From assembly GCA_905221605.1 (NCBI GenBank), contig CAJNDS010001291.1, forward strand, positions 277,501 to 341,500: a stretch of DNA of 64,000 nucleotides, read 5' to 3'. This stretch comes from Symbiodinium natans. Its lineage: Eukaryota > Sar > Dinophyceae > Suessiales > Symbiodiniaceae. The notes below the pieces were generated by a model. That model had not been told where the DNA came from. It did no database searches and worked only from the letters and a program-made list of their open reading frames with translations. The position numbers and the translations under genes were made by a program. Every line of letters begins with the position of its first letter. Position 1 is the first letter of the stretch. Shown piece after piece: positions 10,201 to 21,008 of the stretch.

Positions 10201-13200
10201 GTCCGTCTAAATATCTATCGGCCTAGCATCCCTGAGTACATCCACAGTCCTTCCTTAAAGGTCCTTTCTGCTCTTCTGTTTGTGCTGATTTGTTGCTTGG
10301 GTCAATTTTTCTGTTCTTGCGAGAGACTATTCAGATGTGCTGGCATTAAAGAGCTTGAGTAGGTGTCTTGGTTTGGAGTACACTGCTTGTTCCAAAGTGT
10401 GTTTTTTGCTGGAGGTCATGGTTTGTCATGGCAGCATGCCGCCCGGAAAGCGTGTTGGTGCTCGCGTTCACTGGGGCATGCGTGGACGTGATGCACCAAG
10501 CGAGCCGGCAGCACTTTGACAGACCTAGTCCCGACACCATCCCACCCAATGGGACATTGCACAGAAGTTGGTAAACTCGGTTCCATGCCTTGCGCGGCCA
10601 CAGAAGTGTCTAACCTGAGTCAGGTTTGGTGGCACCTTTTGGGAAGCCAGCAGATACCAGGCTCGTGCCATTCTCCGACCCCAACCTGCGAAATTAGCCG
10701 AAGCCAAAGCACCTGATCAAAGAGCCCGGCTGATATAATCCATAACTTAGGCCATACTAGGGCAGGCTTTTTTCAGTGAGAGTTTGCTTTTGTTTCAACT
10801 TAAAGCGTTTCGCATTAGGGTATAACTTTGCGTGAGTGTTCATTGTACTGCTAAATAGTTTTCCTCTTCTTCTGCGCTTGTTTATTCACAAATACAACCA
10901 GGAATCTCGAGGGGCAATGTTGCAGAATCTCTAGTGACTCTAGTGATAGATTCTGGCGGACGAGCCAGGTTAAAGTTCTCTCGCAGTCGCGGATCACTAG
11001 TGTCACTCGTGTTCGGAGAGGGCTCGACTCCACCTAAGTTGGAGGTTCAAACTCCTGGCACGCGCGGCGTTCGGAGCCCGGCTCCTGAGCCTGGCAGTCG
11101 CCAGCATTGGAACCGGCAGGAGGCAGATATGAGTTGAGTCAAGTTGAGGGGTTTCCGAGGGTTTCTTGTTCTTCGGATTGTTGCCAGTCCTACCAGAAAC
11201 GATGATGCCACTGCAGGGTCTTACGAACCCATGTTCCCGCGGAGAAGGGCAGGAGGAGACTGCCACGTCATGAAGAAAGTAGGTAGAGGGACTCTTCACG
11301 CTTTGGTTCTATAGGCTTGATGCTCCAGGTCCAAACCCCTAGCACCGCAAGCTCTGCAGCCCTAAATCCTGTGTGTTGAGGCACCAGATTCGCCTCCACG
11401 CAGCGCACCTCGGCCACGCGGTCGCTGCGGACAGCAAGTATTCCTGCCCGGGTCTTGGTGACATAGTGTCTCTGTCCCGATTCTGTGGCACTGTTTAGAA
11501 ATCAGAAATAGCGTCCTGGTTGCAGCAGGACAGCATGCAAGCCCCGGAAGTGAAGCGCCCTTTTGGTTTGATCTGGACCTTTAAACAGCCGCACATCGAA
11601 GTTCAAGCTTTTGGCCAACATTGTAGGATGTATCGATGCGTGTATGTAGGTATGCGCATACATACACGCACGTCAACCTCTGCAAAAGTGTTGGGTGTAG
11701 ATTGGCCTCAGGCTTGCTCAGGACAAGCCGCACGCATGCTTGAACCGCAAGCCTGAAGAATCGACGAATCATTGTGCACATTGTGTACATAGCTTCGCCC
11801 GAACACGTGGGCCCCTGCAGCGCACGAAGACGCGTGAAGTGAATGACTGTGCACATTCCGCTCATATGACACAGCTGCTCAGGTCTGGCTACATTCTCCG
11901 AGGATCAAAGCTGGTGTCGCAGCAGCTTGGATTCATAAGGGGCTCCCCACCCAACATCCTAAGCCCTTCATGTATCCCACAGGCTGAACTGATGAACCTA
12001 CTTAGAGTCCCAGGCGACAAGGCAAAGACTCGCAAAACAAAAGTCGCGATCAAGTTCCTTAAAGCAGCCCCGCTACTCATCCAAGCGATGGAGCTCAGAA
12101 CCATCCCGACGCAGCTGCTCAGGAATATACCAAAAGTGCATCGCCTGGCATGCTCACACACATACACACGGAGTGGGTGTTTTGGGCGTAGTTCTCCGAT
12201 TCACCGATGCCAAGAACCGAGATACTAGTTTGAAGCGGTTGGTTCTGCTTTCCGCGTGATTCAGCTCGTAGGGACCTCGAAGACTATCACTCATGTGGGA
12301 AATGCCGGACAATGAAAGAAAATCCGATGCACACAGAAACAGAATCGTGAGAAGTAGCCGATACGTCGCGAAAAAACTCTGAACGTCTTCCGACGAGTTG
12401 CTGTGCGAAGAAATTTCCAAACCTCGCAACGAAGTCCTGCGGAGGCACCTTCCTTCACCGCTATCGCCTGACCTTCTGGGCACCTTCACAGCAGCTGCAT
12501 GACGAATCGGAGGTTCGGGGACCGGGTGTGGCAGCTTAGCAGCTTGTAGATATCCTTGCATCCATAGTCATGATGCAGGCATAGCCTACGACGGGCCTAC
12601 GCGTGTTGTGTGGTATGGGTTTTCATTCCAGCTGTATACTCTCAATTCAATCATGTCAAAAGCTGCTTCGCCCCTTGTACAAGTATTTGCCACTCCCAAG
12701 CCTTGCGCTCAAGATGGGGTCATATTGTGAGAGTCTGGGAGGCTCATCAGTGCCGCTTGCCGCTCCCACCGCCCATGAGGGAATCGTTGAGGCAAGCCCT
12801 GCAAAGGGTCCCCAGTTCAGGATACACCTTCAGGGCTTGTCTGAGGGCTTAGAGGGTTGAGCACTTGTGGGTTTAGGAAACAAAGGTTAAGGTTAAAATC
12901 ATGAAAGGAGGTAAATGCCCGTATGCCATAGTATCTATTTCGGCATGCTCCACAATAGTCATCTGTTCCGGCACGAGTAAACCTGCTGACCTGTGCAATT
13001 CAATGAGGCTACTTTCGCCTTTGAGTCAGAGCTCCTCTCGCGAGTTGCCTGGCATTGGTTTCAAACGAAAAGCCAGGGCCAGCTATAACGATGTGCTGCT
13101 CTAATGCCAGGCTGCACCTTTTCGGATGCAGGTGTCGCAGCTTAGCGTCTTGGAGGTTTAGTGATCATGGGTGACGGTTAAGAGAGGCAAAGGCTCGGTG

Positions 13201-13457
13201 ACTTGTCCGACGGTGGTGCTAGCTTACGGGCCACTTACGGGGTCTGCGGTAGAAGGAGTTGCGGCTGATGCTTCTAATTCTTGTTACGTACGAACAAGAT
13301 TGTTGAGGATTCCCAGAACAATTGCAGCAAAGCTCCAGCAAAGACTCTGCTTCCCAAAGCCCTTGCCAGCTTAGAGAAGGCGGCATGCTGCGGCTCAAGC
13401 AATCACGGCTTTCATTTGCACGCCTCGTTTTCCTGCCCTCCAGGTAAGGAATGATTC
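10201..13457. other. Unassigned sequence
   Basis: A 162-codon open frame at 11740-12228 (+) and opposing minus frames have no recognised motif. Near 12850-12900 there are a few degenerate telomere-like GGGTTTAGG words. No gene is supported. Confidence 0.4.
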
Positions 13458-14069
13458 GTGTCGCTTGCATCCCCCGTGCCTTCCACGCTGTCACAGCCGA
13501 TGCAAAGCAAAGTGCGGCCTGGCGCAGTGAAGAGCGTGGCCTATTCGGACCCGGCCGGTGCTTATTTCCTCTGGCCGACTCTACCCCAAGATCGGAAAAA
13601 CGGCGGCAAGTCAGCAAGTTGGCCGTGGTCTGGAGTTTTGGCGGGTGATGAAGCTATTGCGGCCAATGCGGCATCAAGACGGCGGCAGCGTCGCGCCGAC
13701 GGCCTCCTGGGATCGGCAGCCGAGATCAAGAAGCTGGCCAAGAAGGTCTTCGTGCTTCGGACATTGACACCAGGCGCGACACTTTCCCGATGCACAACAA
13801 AGTCGGCAAACGAGGTCCTAGGAAAGGCAGCAGACCCGATAAACACACAGAGGAACCAACTGCGGCCAAGAAGACGTAAACATCGGCCAACCAAGCTCTG
13901 GGATCGCAGACCAACTACGCAGCTGACGCCAGGTGCTGTGTCGTGGTGGCATTGCGGGGTGCCTCCTGCCGACGGCGCCTGCTACTTCATGTCCGTAGAC
14001 GAGGAGGAGAAGAAGAAGAGAAGTCGAAGCATGCCGTGCCTTTGGTCGAGGAAGACCGGAGCCGGCTAA
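13458..14069 (+). CDS. Long open frame, 203 codons, unknown product
   Basis: ATG-initiated and basic, with a helical stretch SAAEIKKLAKKVFVLRTL near the middle and an acidic-basic tail (VDEEEKKKRSRS). No known family was recognised. It shares its reading frame with the open frames at 14235 and 14640, so the three could be exons of one gene. Opposing minus-strand frames overlap it, so coding status is uncertain. Confidence 0.35.
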   Translation: MSLASPVPSTLSQPMQSKVRPGAVKSVAYSDPAGAYFLWPTLPQDRKNGGKSASWPWSGVLAGDEAIAANAASRRRQRRADGLLGSAAEIKKLAKKVFVLRTLTPGATLSRCTTKSANEVLGKAADPINTQRNQLRPRRRKHRPTKLWDRRPTTQLTPGAVSWWHCGVPPADGACYFMSVDEEEKKKRSRSMPCLWSRKTGAG

Positions 14070-14234
14070 CTCGACGACCACCCCTGTGGCGCCGTCTCTG
14101 TGTATCAGCCTTGAACATAAAGACATACACACAATTATTCCCGTGCAGTACGTGCATCGAGAGTGTAGTTCGTATATGGAGGCTACGCATGTGTAAGCGG
14201 AAGCGGGCCGCCAGAGCGCGGATGTGACTCGGCC

Positions 14235-14534
14235 ATGGCCAAGATCACTTTTGAAGCTGCGCAAGCAGAACTGGACAAAAGGTGTGAGCTAAGTGTTCGC
14301 TCTGACTTCTTGCTTGAGCATTCGCAGAGCAAACTAAAGATGCAGAACCGCAAGCTACTACTGAGCTGCACAGCCAAGGCTGTCGAAGTGGATTTCTGGC
14401 GACCAGTTCGACCTGAGGTCCTGGAGCGACTACTGAGAACATGGGGAGATTCGCAGGAGTCACGCGTTGTTTCCGAAGCGAAAGTAGAACCAGGTCGGCC
14501 TTCCTGTAGACCGAGTGAAGGGGTGAACTGGTGA
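14235..14534 (+). CDS. Open frame, 99 codons, unknown product
   Basis: Begins MAKITFEAAQAELDKRCELS and looks helical and soluble, with a WRPVRPEVLERLLRTW-like amphipathic stretch. It is in the same frame as the neighbouring long ORFs. No family recognised. Confidence 0.4.
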   Translation: MAKITFEAAQAELDKRCELSVRSDFLLEHSQSKLKMQNRKLLLSCTAKAVEVDFWRPVRPEVLERLLRTWGDSQESRVVSEAKVEPGRPSCRPSEGVNW

Positions 14535-14639
14535 ACCAGTGCCCAAAGAAGGCACAAGAAAAAGCGGGTCAAGCTTCCGAACACGGTTCATTGACACATT
14601 GCTTCCCATACGCATCGCATCTGAGCTTCACTCAACAGC

Positions 14640-15053
14640 GTGGTTTCATGCCCTCAGCAGCTGTCCGGGTTGGACCATGAGTCGGCTTACACATCCGAGG
14701 CAGGGACGTTTCGGGGGCCGTGCCTCTCGTTTGCCGACGAAGGCCGCGCTCATCGATGGCCGTCGTCTTGTGAGAGTCTCACCTCGCAGTTGCCCGGCAT
14801 GAAGGCGCTGCAGGCGGCACTGGATCTGCTGGGCGAGAAGGACGAAAGACAGGCCAGCACCTTCTTCCAGGATGCATACGTGGTTGCGGCTGTACTTGTT
14901 TGGGTCCGGCTGTGCCGCAAGCTTTCACTGAATTACTCGGTAGGCTGTAGCAGCCTTCTTTACAGTTGTTTGACATTGCCCAGCCCCCCTCCCGCACTCC
15001 GCCCGGCCGCCAGATCCGATGTCTCAGCAAGTAACTGTGCTGGGTCAGGGTAA
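14640..15053 (+). CDS. Open frame, 137 codons, unknown product
   Basis: The central part after acceptor cctcgcag|TTG at 14790 (MKALQAALDLLGEKDERQAS, then TFFQ) looks most like real coding sequence. A GA donor (CAG|GATGCA) or GC donor could follow near 14870. The tail past about 14940 is Pro/Ser-rich and probably not coding. Product unknown. Confidence 0.4.
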   Translation: MVSCPQQLSGLDHESAYTSEAGTFRGPCLSFADEGRAHRWPSSCESLTSQLPGMKALQAALDLLGEKDERQASTFFQDAYVVAAVLVWVRLCRKLSLNYSVGCSSLLYSCLTLPSPPPALRPAARSDVSASNCAGSG

Positions 15054-15154
15054 ATCGCACTGCAGTTCCTCCTCAAAAAAGGGTTTTGTTTAGGCGTCAG
15101 GGTTTCAGATGAGGGTTTTTTCAGGTGCTTCCTTTCGTTCTAAGTAGGTTGTTC

Positions 15155-15172
15155 TGAGAGAGAGAGAGAGAG
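15155..15172. repeat. (GA)n microsatellite
   Basis: Short uninterrupted GA run beside GCGCGC. Confidence 0.9.
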
Positions 15173-15591
15173 TGCGCGCGAATTGTCGCGTTTCAATTCC
15201 CGAATGTCCGTTCACGGTTCCTGAAAGTCGCGAACTTGGTTCCTGAATTTCCTTGGTCCACGAATATTTTGGCGTCTGAACGCGAGACTTGCTTCCGAAT
15301 CTGGCGACCGTTTGTCTTAGCATCCCAGACAACTACACATCAGCCGTGTGCAGGTGCCTCCGCTGGCTGAAGGCCCCGCTAATGCAACGGTGTCGAACAC
15401 GTGTTGCGAAGATCCTCCTTTGTCCCCCGCAGTCTGCCTCAACCTGGAAGCAAGCCTCTGGCAACCGCCATGATTCCAAGCACTGTTGATGACTAGATTC
15501 CAATAGATATGTTGCTTCGTGTGTGAATAGAAGTTCTTACGCTAGCATGCCTTTGGTGTTCAGGAACTCAACAAATCGCTAGAGACGCCAC

Positions 15592-15936
15592 TCAAAGCAA
15601 CCCGACGGGACTGCCGATGCACGTTTTGCTAAAGGCATCGGTTTTCCAGCAGTCAGGGTCCCAGGTAAACATATCAATTCGCGGCGGACGAAGCCATATT
15701 ATCTCATCCACACCGGGCGAGAAAATCAGGTCTGCCACCTTCTCATCCTCTCGCAAGCATGAAAGCGATTGCAAATTCTTGATGTTCTCAGGGCCCCGGC
15801 GAGTCATTAGCTTCTCCGAACGGCCCTGGTCGCTCCCAGTCTGTTTGGATGTTTGAAATCGCTGGGGGGAAGATGAAGTAAACGCTCCGGCTTGCGTTTG
15901 CTTCGGGGAGACCACCGTGGATGTAATCCTCATCAT
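15592..15936 (-). CDS. Open frame on the minus strand, 114 codons, unknown product
   Basis: The middle of the translation (LREDEKVADLIFSPGVDEII, then WLRPPRIDMFTWDPDCW) has a natural-looking composition. An overlapping plus-strand frame also stays open. No family was recognised. If real, it would be one of the few minus-strand genes here. Confidence 0.3.
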   Translation of the reverse strand: MMRITSTVVSPKQTQAGAFTSSSPQRFQTSKQTGSDQGRSEKLMTRRGPENIKNLQSLSCLREDEKVADLIFSPGVDEIIWLRPPRIDMFTWDPDCWKTDAFSKTCIGSPVGLL

Positions 15937-16020
15937 GCGTAGAGGGGTGGATGATTACATTCCATAGCAAGGATGGATAAATGCAAAGAAGTCGCAGATA
16001 CTGACAGATACCAGTCATGC

Positions 16021-16480
16021 TAGATCGTTGATGTTTCCTTGCGTTCGCATGCTGGCACTGGTTCCCCTCATTCATGATTTCGCTTTGGCATTTTCATTCG
16101 TTTGTTTGGCTGCCACACATTGCGGGAAAGCAGTTCGGGGACATGATGTTGGAGATCACGTAGCCCTTTTCGAGTCTAGAGTCTCGCAGGAGGCTCGGGA
16201 GAAAGCGCGGTCAAACAAGTTACAGCAGAAACAGTCACATTGTAAAAACAATCGCGGGTGAATGCACTGGCCATCACTGACCAAAGAAGCTGTCAAGACT
16301 GCTAGGGCTAGATGCGTCGATGTTTGCCTTGCGTTACATGGTGTTTCTTGCCCGAAAATTGTCACCGACTTTCCTCATCCATGATTTGTCTTGGTGTTTT
16401 CGTTCGTTCGTGTGATGGCCAAACATTGCAGGGAAGCAATTCGGGAACATGCTGCTGGAGTTCGCTTGGTCTTCGAGTGT
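16021..16480. repeat. Diverged direct repeat, two copies about 288 bp apart
   Basis: Copy A (16021-about 16180) and copy B (16309-about 16480) share an ordered series of words: gatgttt, cattcatgattt / catccatgattt, ttcgttcgt-like, cacattgc / aacattgc, gggaagca and cgggaacatg-like. The copies have many substitutions and small indels. No coding function was seen. Confidence 0.6.
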
Positions 16481-16633
16481 TCTCGGGGCGTGCTGGCCTA
16501 ATTGCTGCACTTGGCAAATCCAGGGTGCGACGGTGCCTGTGCTTACGGCGACCGCTGCTGGCACACTGCCAGCACACTGCTTGCGTGAACCACATTTTCG
16601 GGAGTGGGAGGCTCGGAGAGGAACGCTTGTTGA

Positions 16634-16712
16634 GTGAATCTCGGGTGTGGGAAGCTTGAAGATCAGCCCTCGGTGCGTGAAACTCGGGTGTGGAGGCCTT
16701 CAAGATCAAGAT
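16634..16712. repeat. Tandem duplication with a 43-bp period
   Basis: Two imperfect copies of gtgaaactcgggtgtgg followed by cttgaagatcag / cttcaagatcaag, starting at 16634 and 16677. Confidence 0.6.
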
Positions 16713-18136
16713 GTCACAGATGAAGCCTTCACATGTTCTTGGAGCATGTGGAAGTTCCAAACATCCACATGAAACTTGTCGTTCCTTGTGGGAAGGGCTT
16801 CTACTAAGACTAGTTCATGGTGGACATCGCATGTGCTGCTTCGCGTTGCGTTTGCTTGGGTTGGACTTCTTGGGGTCGTGGGTGGACTGCGTTCTTTGGG
16901 GGGAAGGCAAACCAGCGCCAAGACATGTCCGAATCCTTGCCTGCCTTACCGAGTTGTGATGACTGAGTAAGCTAGCCGCTCGCCTTCACTTAAACCCTCC
17001 AAGAGGTGCCATTGGGACAGCTTCCTCTGACAGCACGTGCCCCAGCCGGGATGCAACCTTCGGGCGTTGGGGTGGGCCCAGCTGTTATTCAGGCTCTGGG
17101 AAACTTGGGGGATTTCGAGTGTTCGGCTGCCCAAGCCATGCAGCTGACCATTCGATTCTCAGGCGTCCATGATCAATACATAGTCACGCGCGGCCCAGAT
17201 AAACATATGCTAGAATCTGCATCTCGGTTTGAATCATGCTTTCCCTGCTGAAGTGGCATGTTCACGTCAGCCCAAGTCTTAGCAAGCGAGGGTGCTCTCC
17301 AAATTCGTGCGCATGTGCGCACACTCCAGCTGCATGTGTCGCATGTTGGCCACGCGTGATCGGCGCAGGATGCCCAACACTGGCAATGCTCGAGGAGTTC
17401 TGTTTGCCATCAGGGTTGATGGATGTTGGCAGTTTCAGACCTGAGAATAGCAGTGAACATTAGGCTCGTCACGTGGTGAGTTCTGCCATGTTCTGCCAGT
17501 TGCGTACTTTGGTGATGGCACAGCGCGCGACAGATGGCAACGACCACGGAGAACATTACGTATAGCTTTGTTTAACGCTGCGCATTATTATGCGCCGCCG
17601 CAGCCTGGAGGGGGTGCAGAGAGGTTCAAGGAGGCTGACGGAAGAAACGAGAGAGTGCTGATCCGATGCTGTTTCCAAGTCACCGACCATGCACAATGTC
17701 ATGTACACAGGCAAGCAAAGTAGATCGGATCAGGATCGCCGAGATAGCACGGAGTAACGCCCAGATATGTAGACAGATGATAGATACAGTTTTTGTTCAC
17801 TGCCCACCATTTCCAGGAGGCACTTGCCGTGGTGTCCGCGCTTCTTTCTCGGTGGGCCACAGAGGCAGGTTGTTAAGCTTTCTTGGCTTGCCATTCATGT
17901 GCCAATTGGTGGAGGCTGACTCTGCATATCGCTGCGTTACAAGTATGAGTCGTTTATGTCACGCCTGAATGAACGAAGCGGTGTCTGACCCTGCCATGCA
18001 GTCCCCAAACTGATGCTGCGCCGCCGGACGTCTTCTATTGGTTGGACTGCCATCGGACGAATCTACAGCCAACGGAGAGGCGGCGACCCGCGCCGGAATG
18101 AATGCATGTTGTCCTGGCCCACTGAACAGTAAGGAG
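16713..18136. other. No recognisable gene
   Basis: Only short overlapping frames on both strands. No motif, repeat or RNA structure was recognised. Confidence 0.45.
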
Positions 18137-18188
18137 AATGCAGGACAGGCCAACCAGCACCCTCCTCTCCCCTGTGGATTTGGAGGAA
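18137..18188 (+). CDS. Candidate first coding exon of an unidentified gene
   Basis: An ATG opens MQDRPTSTLLSPVDLEE and ends at a consensus GT donor (GAAG|GTAAGC). Directly after it, another frame is open from 18197 to 18448 (starting AEAGAPKDDEQEVQPVQERE). The following exon could not be fixed, so this is only a candidate start. Confidence 0.3.
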
Positions 18189-18449
18189 GGTAAGCTGAAG
18201 CAGGAGCACCAAAGGACGATGAGCAGGAAGTGCAGCCTGTGCAGGAACGAGAAGCAGCGTCAGATTTTTGCGCAGCGGCTGTAGCAGAGGGACCGAGCAG
18301 AGAAGAAACTCGAGATAACAGGGCTTTCTTCCCTCAGTTCTTCGTAGCAAAGACAAGAACGGCGCTACTGGGAATAGAGCTGCTAGAAGCCATACTGTCC
18401 AGGGAAGCCTTTCTTATTCCGGAGAACTGCGTGGGTCGATCTGGTTGAT

Positions 18450-19390
18450 CCCCATGCGATGGGGGGGCTCGAACCTTCGCACACCGAACGCGGACTCAGG
18501 GCACTCCACCGTTCTTGCTCACGAGCAAGAGACGAGGGACGGAGTGGAATCCCATGGAACGAGCTCAGGGAGATGTCGGAATGCGAAACAACATTCTGGC
18601 AACACCGCGTTGTTTCTACAAAACCGTTGCGTTTTTCAAGAGTTGCGATAAGCAATGTGAAGAGTAGGCCCTGCATTCTCTTGTCCCCCATTGCTCGGTC
18701 AGGAACCAGCTGGCAAGGTGCCTCTGGTCGCCGCGGCGGCCGCCGAGTGCTGGTGACCCAAAGGAGTGCTTCGAGCTTCCGCAGAGCCATATACCCCTGA
18801 GCGCCCGCAATCCTGAACTACTCCACCCTGGACTCTGAACCCTGCAGAAAAAACCTATTCTTCAGGGGTCAGCTGTGCATCCCGGATCTAATTCGCAGTT
18901 CGTACAGCTGATGCTAAGTCGGCTGTGCAGGGCAGTGCTATGGCTGATCGGCTTTGGTACCAATCATAATTGTATGGTCAGTGGTATGGATGGAAGTAGA
19001 ATGCGGAGGTCGTGAGAGAGCGTGCAGCCCACACTGCTGCACCGCCTTATGGAGCCTGGTGGGGCCTGCGCGCTCAGGCCAGACCTTCTGCCATAGCCTC
19101 GCCGACATCTGCTCAGAAGAGGTGGCGATGCTTCTTGGGATCTCCTGGGGGGTACATATTTGGTTCATGAGTTCGTGCTCAGGACGGGACATGCTGCTAT
19201 GCCCAACGTGCAAGCATGTATGTCGCTCCGGAAGAGATCGAGAAGGTTGCCTGGCTGTTTCCGGCCCCAACTCCTGAAGTGTCGAACCAGCAGAGCTTGC
19301 AAGACCTCTTAGCCGCAGCCGCAGGAGCAAAGCAAGCACAGAACATCGCAGAACCATCCTACGGAGCCACTGCCCCCTGCCCTCGCAGCC
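18450..19390. other. No recognisable gene
   Basis: Overlapping frames on both strands (for example 18459-18800 + and 18938-19522 -) lack recognisable motifs. The minus frame overlaps the start of the PDI-like gene and is probably spurious. Confidence 0.45.
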
Positions 19391-19459
19391 ATGCCCGCGC
19401 ACCGCAGCCTCGGCATCCTTTGCCTGGGTCTTTCCTTGGGCGTCCTGGCGGCCGCCGAG
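19391..19459 (+). CDS. PDI-like exon 1: start codon and signal peptide
   Basis: ATG is followed by two positive residues (H, R), a hydrophobic core (LGILCLGLSLGVL) and small residues AAAEA, a typical cleavable signal peptide. The GC donor is GAG|GCAGCC; GCA|GCC three bases later is an equal alternative. The unspliced frame stops at 19466, so splicing is needed. Confidence 0.75.
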
Positions 19460-21008
19460 GCAGCCTGAAAGAGTCGAATAAGCAGTAAGCCTTGGGCCTG
19501 TGGGCCTGTGGCATCCAGACAAGGCACGGCATGCGTACGCCTACTTGGGAGGGTCTTTGTAGCGCCATCCGACTCGGTCGGGATAAGCAGCAGCGAACAG
19601 CAGTGATGGTGTACACATTCTGAACTGCTGCTTGGTGTGTGTCCGGGCTGTGTGCGGACGGTGCTTGGGATGCTTGGATCAGCTTTCGCTGATCCGAATT
19701 TCCCCGACTCCTGAGATACGCTCGCAATAGCTTCGACCTGCCAGGATCCAGATGCAAGCGCCACTGCAGTGGTCGAGCTCAAGGACCACGCAGATCTGAA
19801 CGAATTATTGTCAGCTCACCGCGACACTTGGCTTGCAGATCGTCAGCTTACCCATTGTTGCCCAGTGTACTGAACTTTTCTTAACTTTTCCTTCAGGGTC
19901 GCACTATAACTTAGTACTGTCATGGCAACACGTCGGCCAGTGTGGCGGGCAGAAGACAAGGTGTTTGAGCAAAATGCTGACTAAATGGCCGCCCCGCCTC
20001 CTTTGTCCATAAACATGGATGCAGCTCCAATGCACGATCTTTCGCGTGTTGAAGGGTAGGGTCGCTCCTGCTACTTGCTGAGATTGTCATGGTCGAGTTC
20101 TACAAGCCTTGGTGTGGCTACTGTATCTTGGACAGAACCTTCAGATGTCTCCACGTTGCCGGCGGGTTGGAAGCACTTCGACCGTTAGACAATGCAAGAT
20201 TAGAAGATGCAGGAGTGACCGGAAGTTGATACATCTTCCATGTTGGGCAAGACGACGGCAGTTGCGATACAGTTGGGAGATTGAGGTCATCATTGTTACT
20301 TACAGCTTTGCAGATCGATCTTTGATGCAGTCCGAACCTCCCCGAGGCAAGCGTCTTCAGCCGGAGTACGAGCCGCTTCGTCGATAACAGGGGATGAAGG
20401 ATGGGAGATGCTCAAATCTACAGAGATGTTTGGAAACCAGCCCGCGCAGCCCTCTGCTAGCTGCTCCATGACATGATATGGCATTGCGGCATTGCCGCAA
20501 CCATCCTCTGTCCCAAACTGTTGACCTGCAGCTAACAAGGAAGGGTCCACAGCCGCCACGCAAAAAACCAGCGGACGACGACATGAGCCGTTCGCATATG
20601 ATGGGGAAAGTTGTGGTCCCTCCATGTCCAACGTTTTGAGTAGTTTTTCTTTGCGCGCACGCCATTACAGCATCAGCTGCGCAGTAGGCCGTCCGCGGAA
20701 ATCGACAATTCAACATTTTGATTAGAGTTCTTAGTCACCCGATCCTGACAAGAGTTCAGGGCCCGGGGCAACAAGTGCACATGTCACGCTTCTTAAACTT
20801 CAAAAGCCCGACAACCCAAAGCGCGAACAGATGTTTCTTTGAGCGCACAATGTTTGGGCGTTTTGAGAATAGTAGCAGTGTGTATGGATAGTGGCAAGAA
20901 ATGGTGGTTCGGCGGAGTGGCTCGTCCAGCGAGCCCCGAAATAGTCGTGCTCGGCTCCTAAGGCGTGCAGCCAAAGAGCTGCGGGCGCTGGGCTCCAGCG
21001 TCCGCTTG
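19391..21008 (+). CDS. Protein disulfide isomerase-like gene (5' part, five exons)
   Basis: Encodes a secreted thioredoxin-fold oxidoreductase, expected to form or shuffle disulfides in the endoplasmic reticulum. Exons: 19391-19459, 19745-19822, 20083-20122, 20347-20371, 20963-21008. Spliced, they give a signal peptide, then VVELKDHADLNELLSAHR, IVMVEFYKPWCGYC, KRLQPEYERAAKELRALG and SSVRLA. This matches the first half of a PDI 'a' domain in order and spacing. The active site is CGYC rather than the usual CGHC. Introns have GC, GA, GT and GC donors. The rest of the domain (cis-Pro segment) and any b or second a domain were not found downstream, so the gene may have distant exons or be truncated. 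Family confidence is high; gene completeness is unknown. Confidence 0.85.
19745..19822 (+). CDS. PDI-like exon 2: first beta strand region
   Basis: Acceptor ctgccag|GAT, phase 0. Encodes DPDASATAVVELKDHADLNE and LLSAHR, the strand-helix pair that precedes the active site in PDI 'a' domains. A GA donor (CGC|GACACT) gives the best join to the next exon (LLSAHR-IVMVEFY); a GC donor 15 bases later (CTT|GCAG) is possible. Confidence 0.8.
20083..20122 (+). CDS. PDI-like exon 3: CGYC active site
   Basis: A 40-nt exon encoding IVMVEFYKPWCGY and the first base of the second active-site Cys. The donor is T|GTATCT. Without splicing, ILDRTF would follow the Cys instead of the conserved K-x-L-x-P-E-Y. 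Confidence 0.85.
20347..20371 (+). CDS. PDI-like exon 4: 25-nt microexon
   Basis: Acceptor cccgag|GC completes the Cys codon and encodes KRLQPEY plus two bases of Glu, the conserved CK-x-L-x-P-E-Y-E segment. The GC donor at 20372 joins in phase to the exon at 20963. Confidence 0.8.
20963..21008 (+). CDS. PDI-like exon 5: helix after the active site
   Basis: Acceptor ctaag|G completes Glu and encodes RAAKELRALGSSVRL, matching the long helix that follows the PDI active site. Possible GC donors lie at 21009 and 21012. The next expected segment (a KVDAT-like strand) was not found. Confidence 0.75.

Noticed and set aside
18440-18560. tRNA-like T-loop words (gctcgaacc / ggttcgag) on the minus strand
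   Set aside because: The T stem does not pair and no acceptor or anticodon arm could be built.
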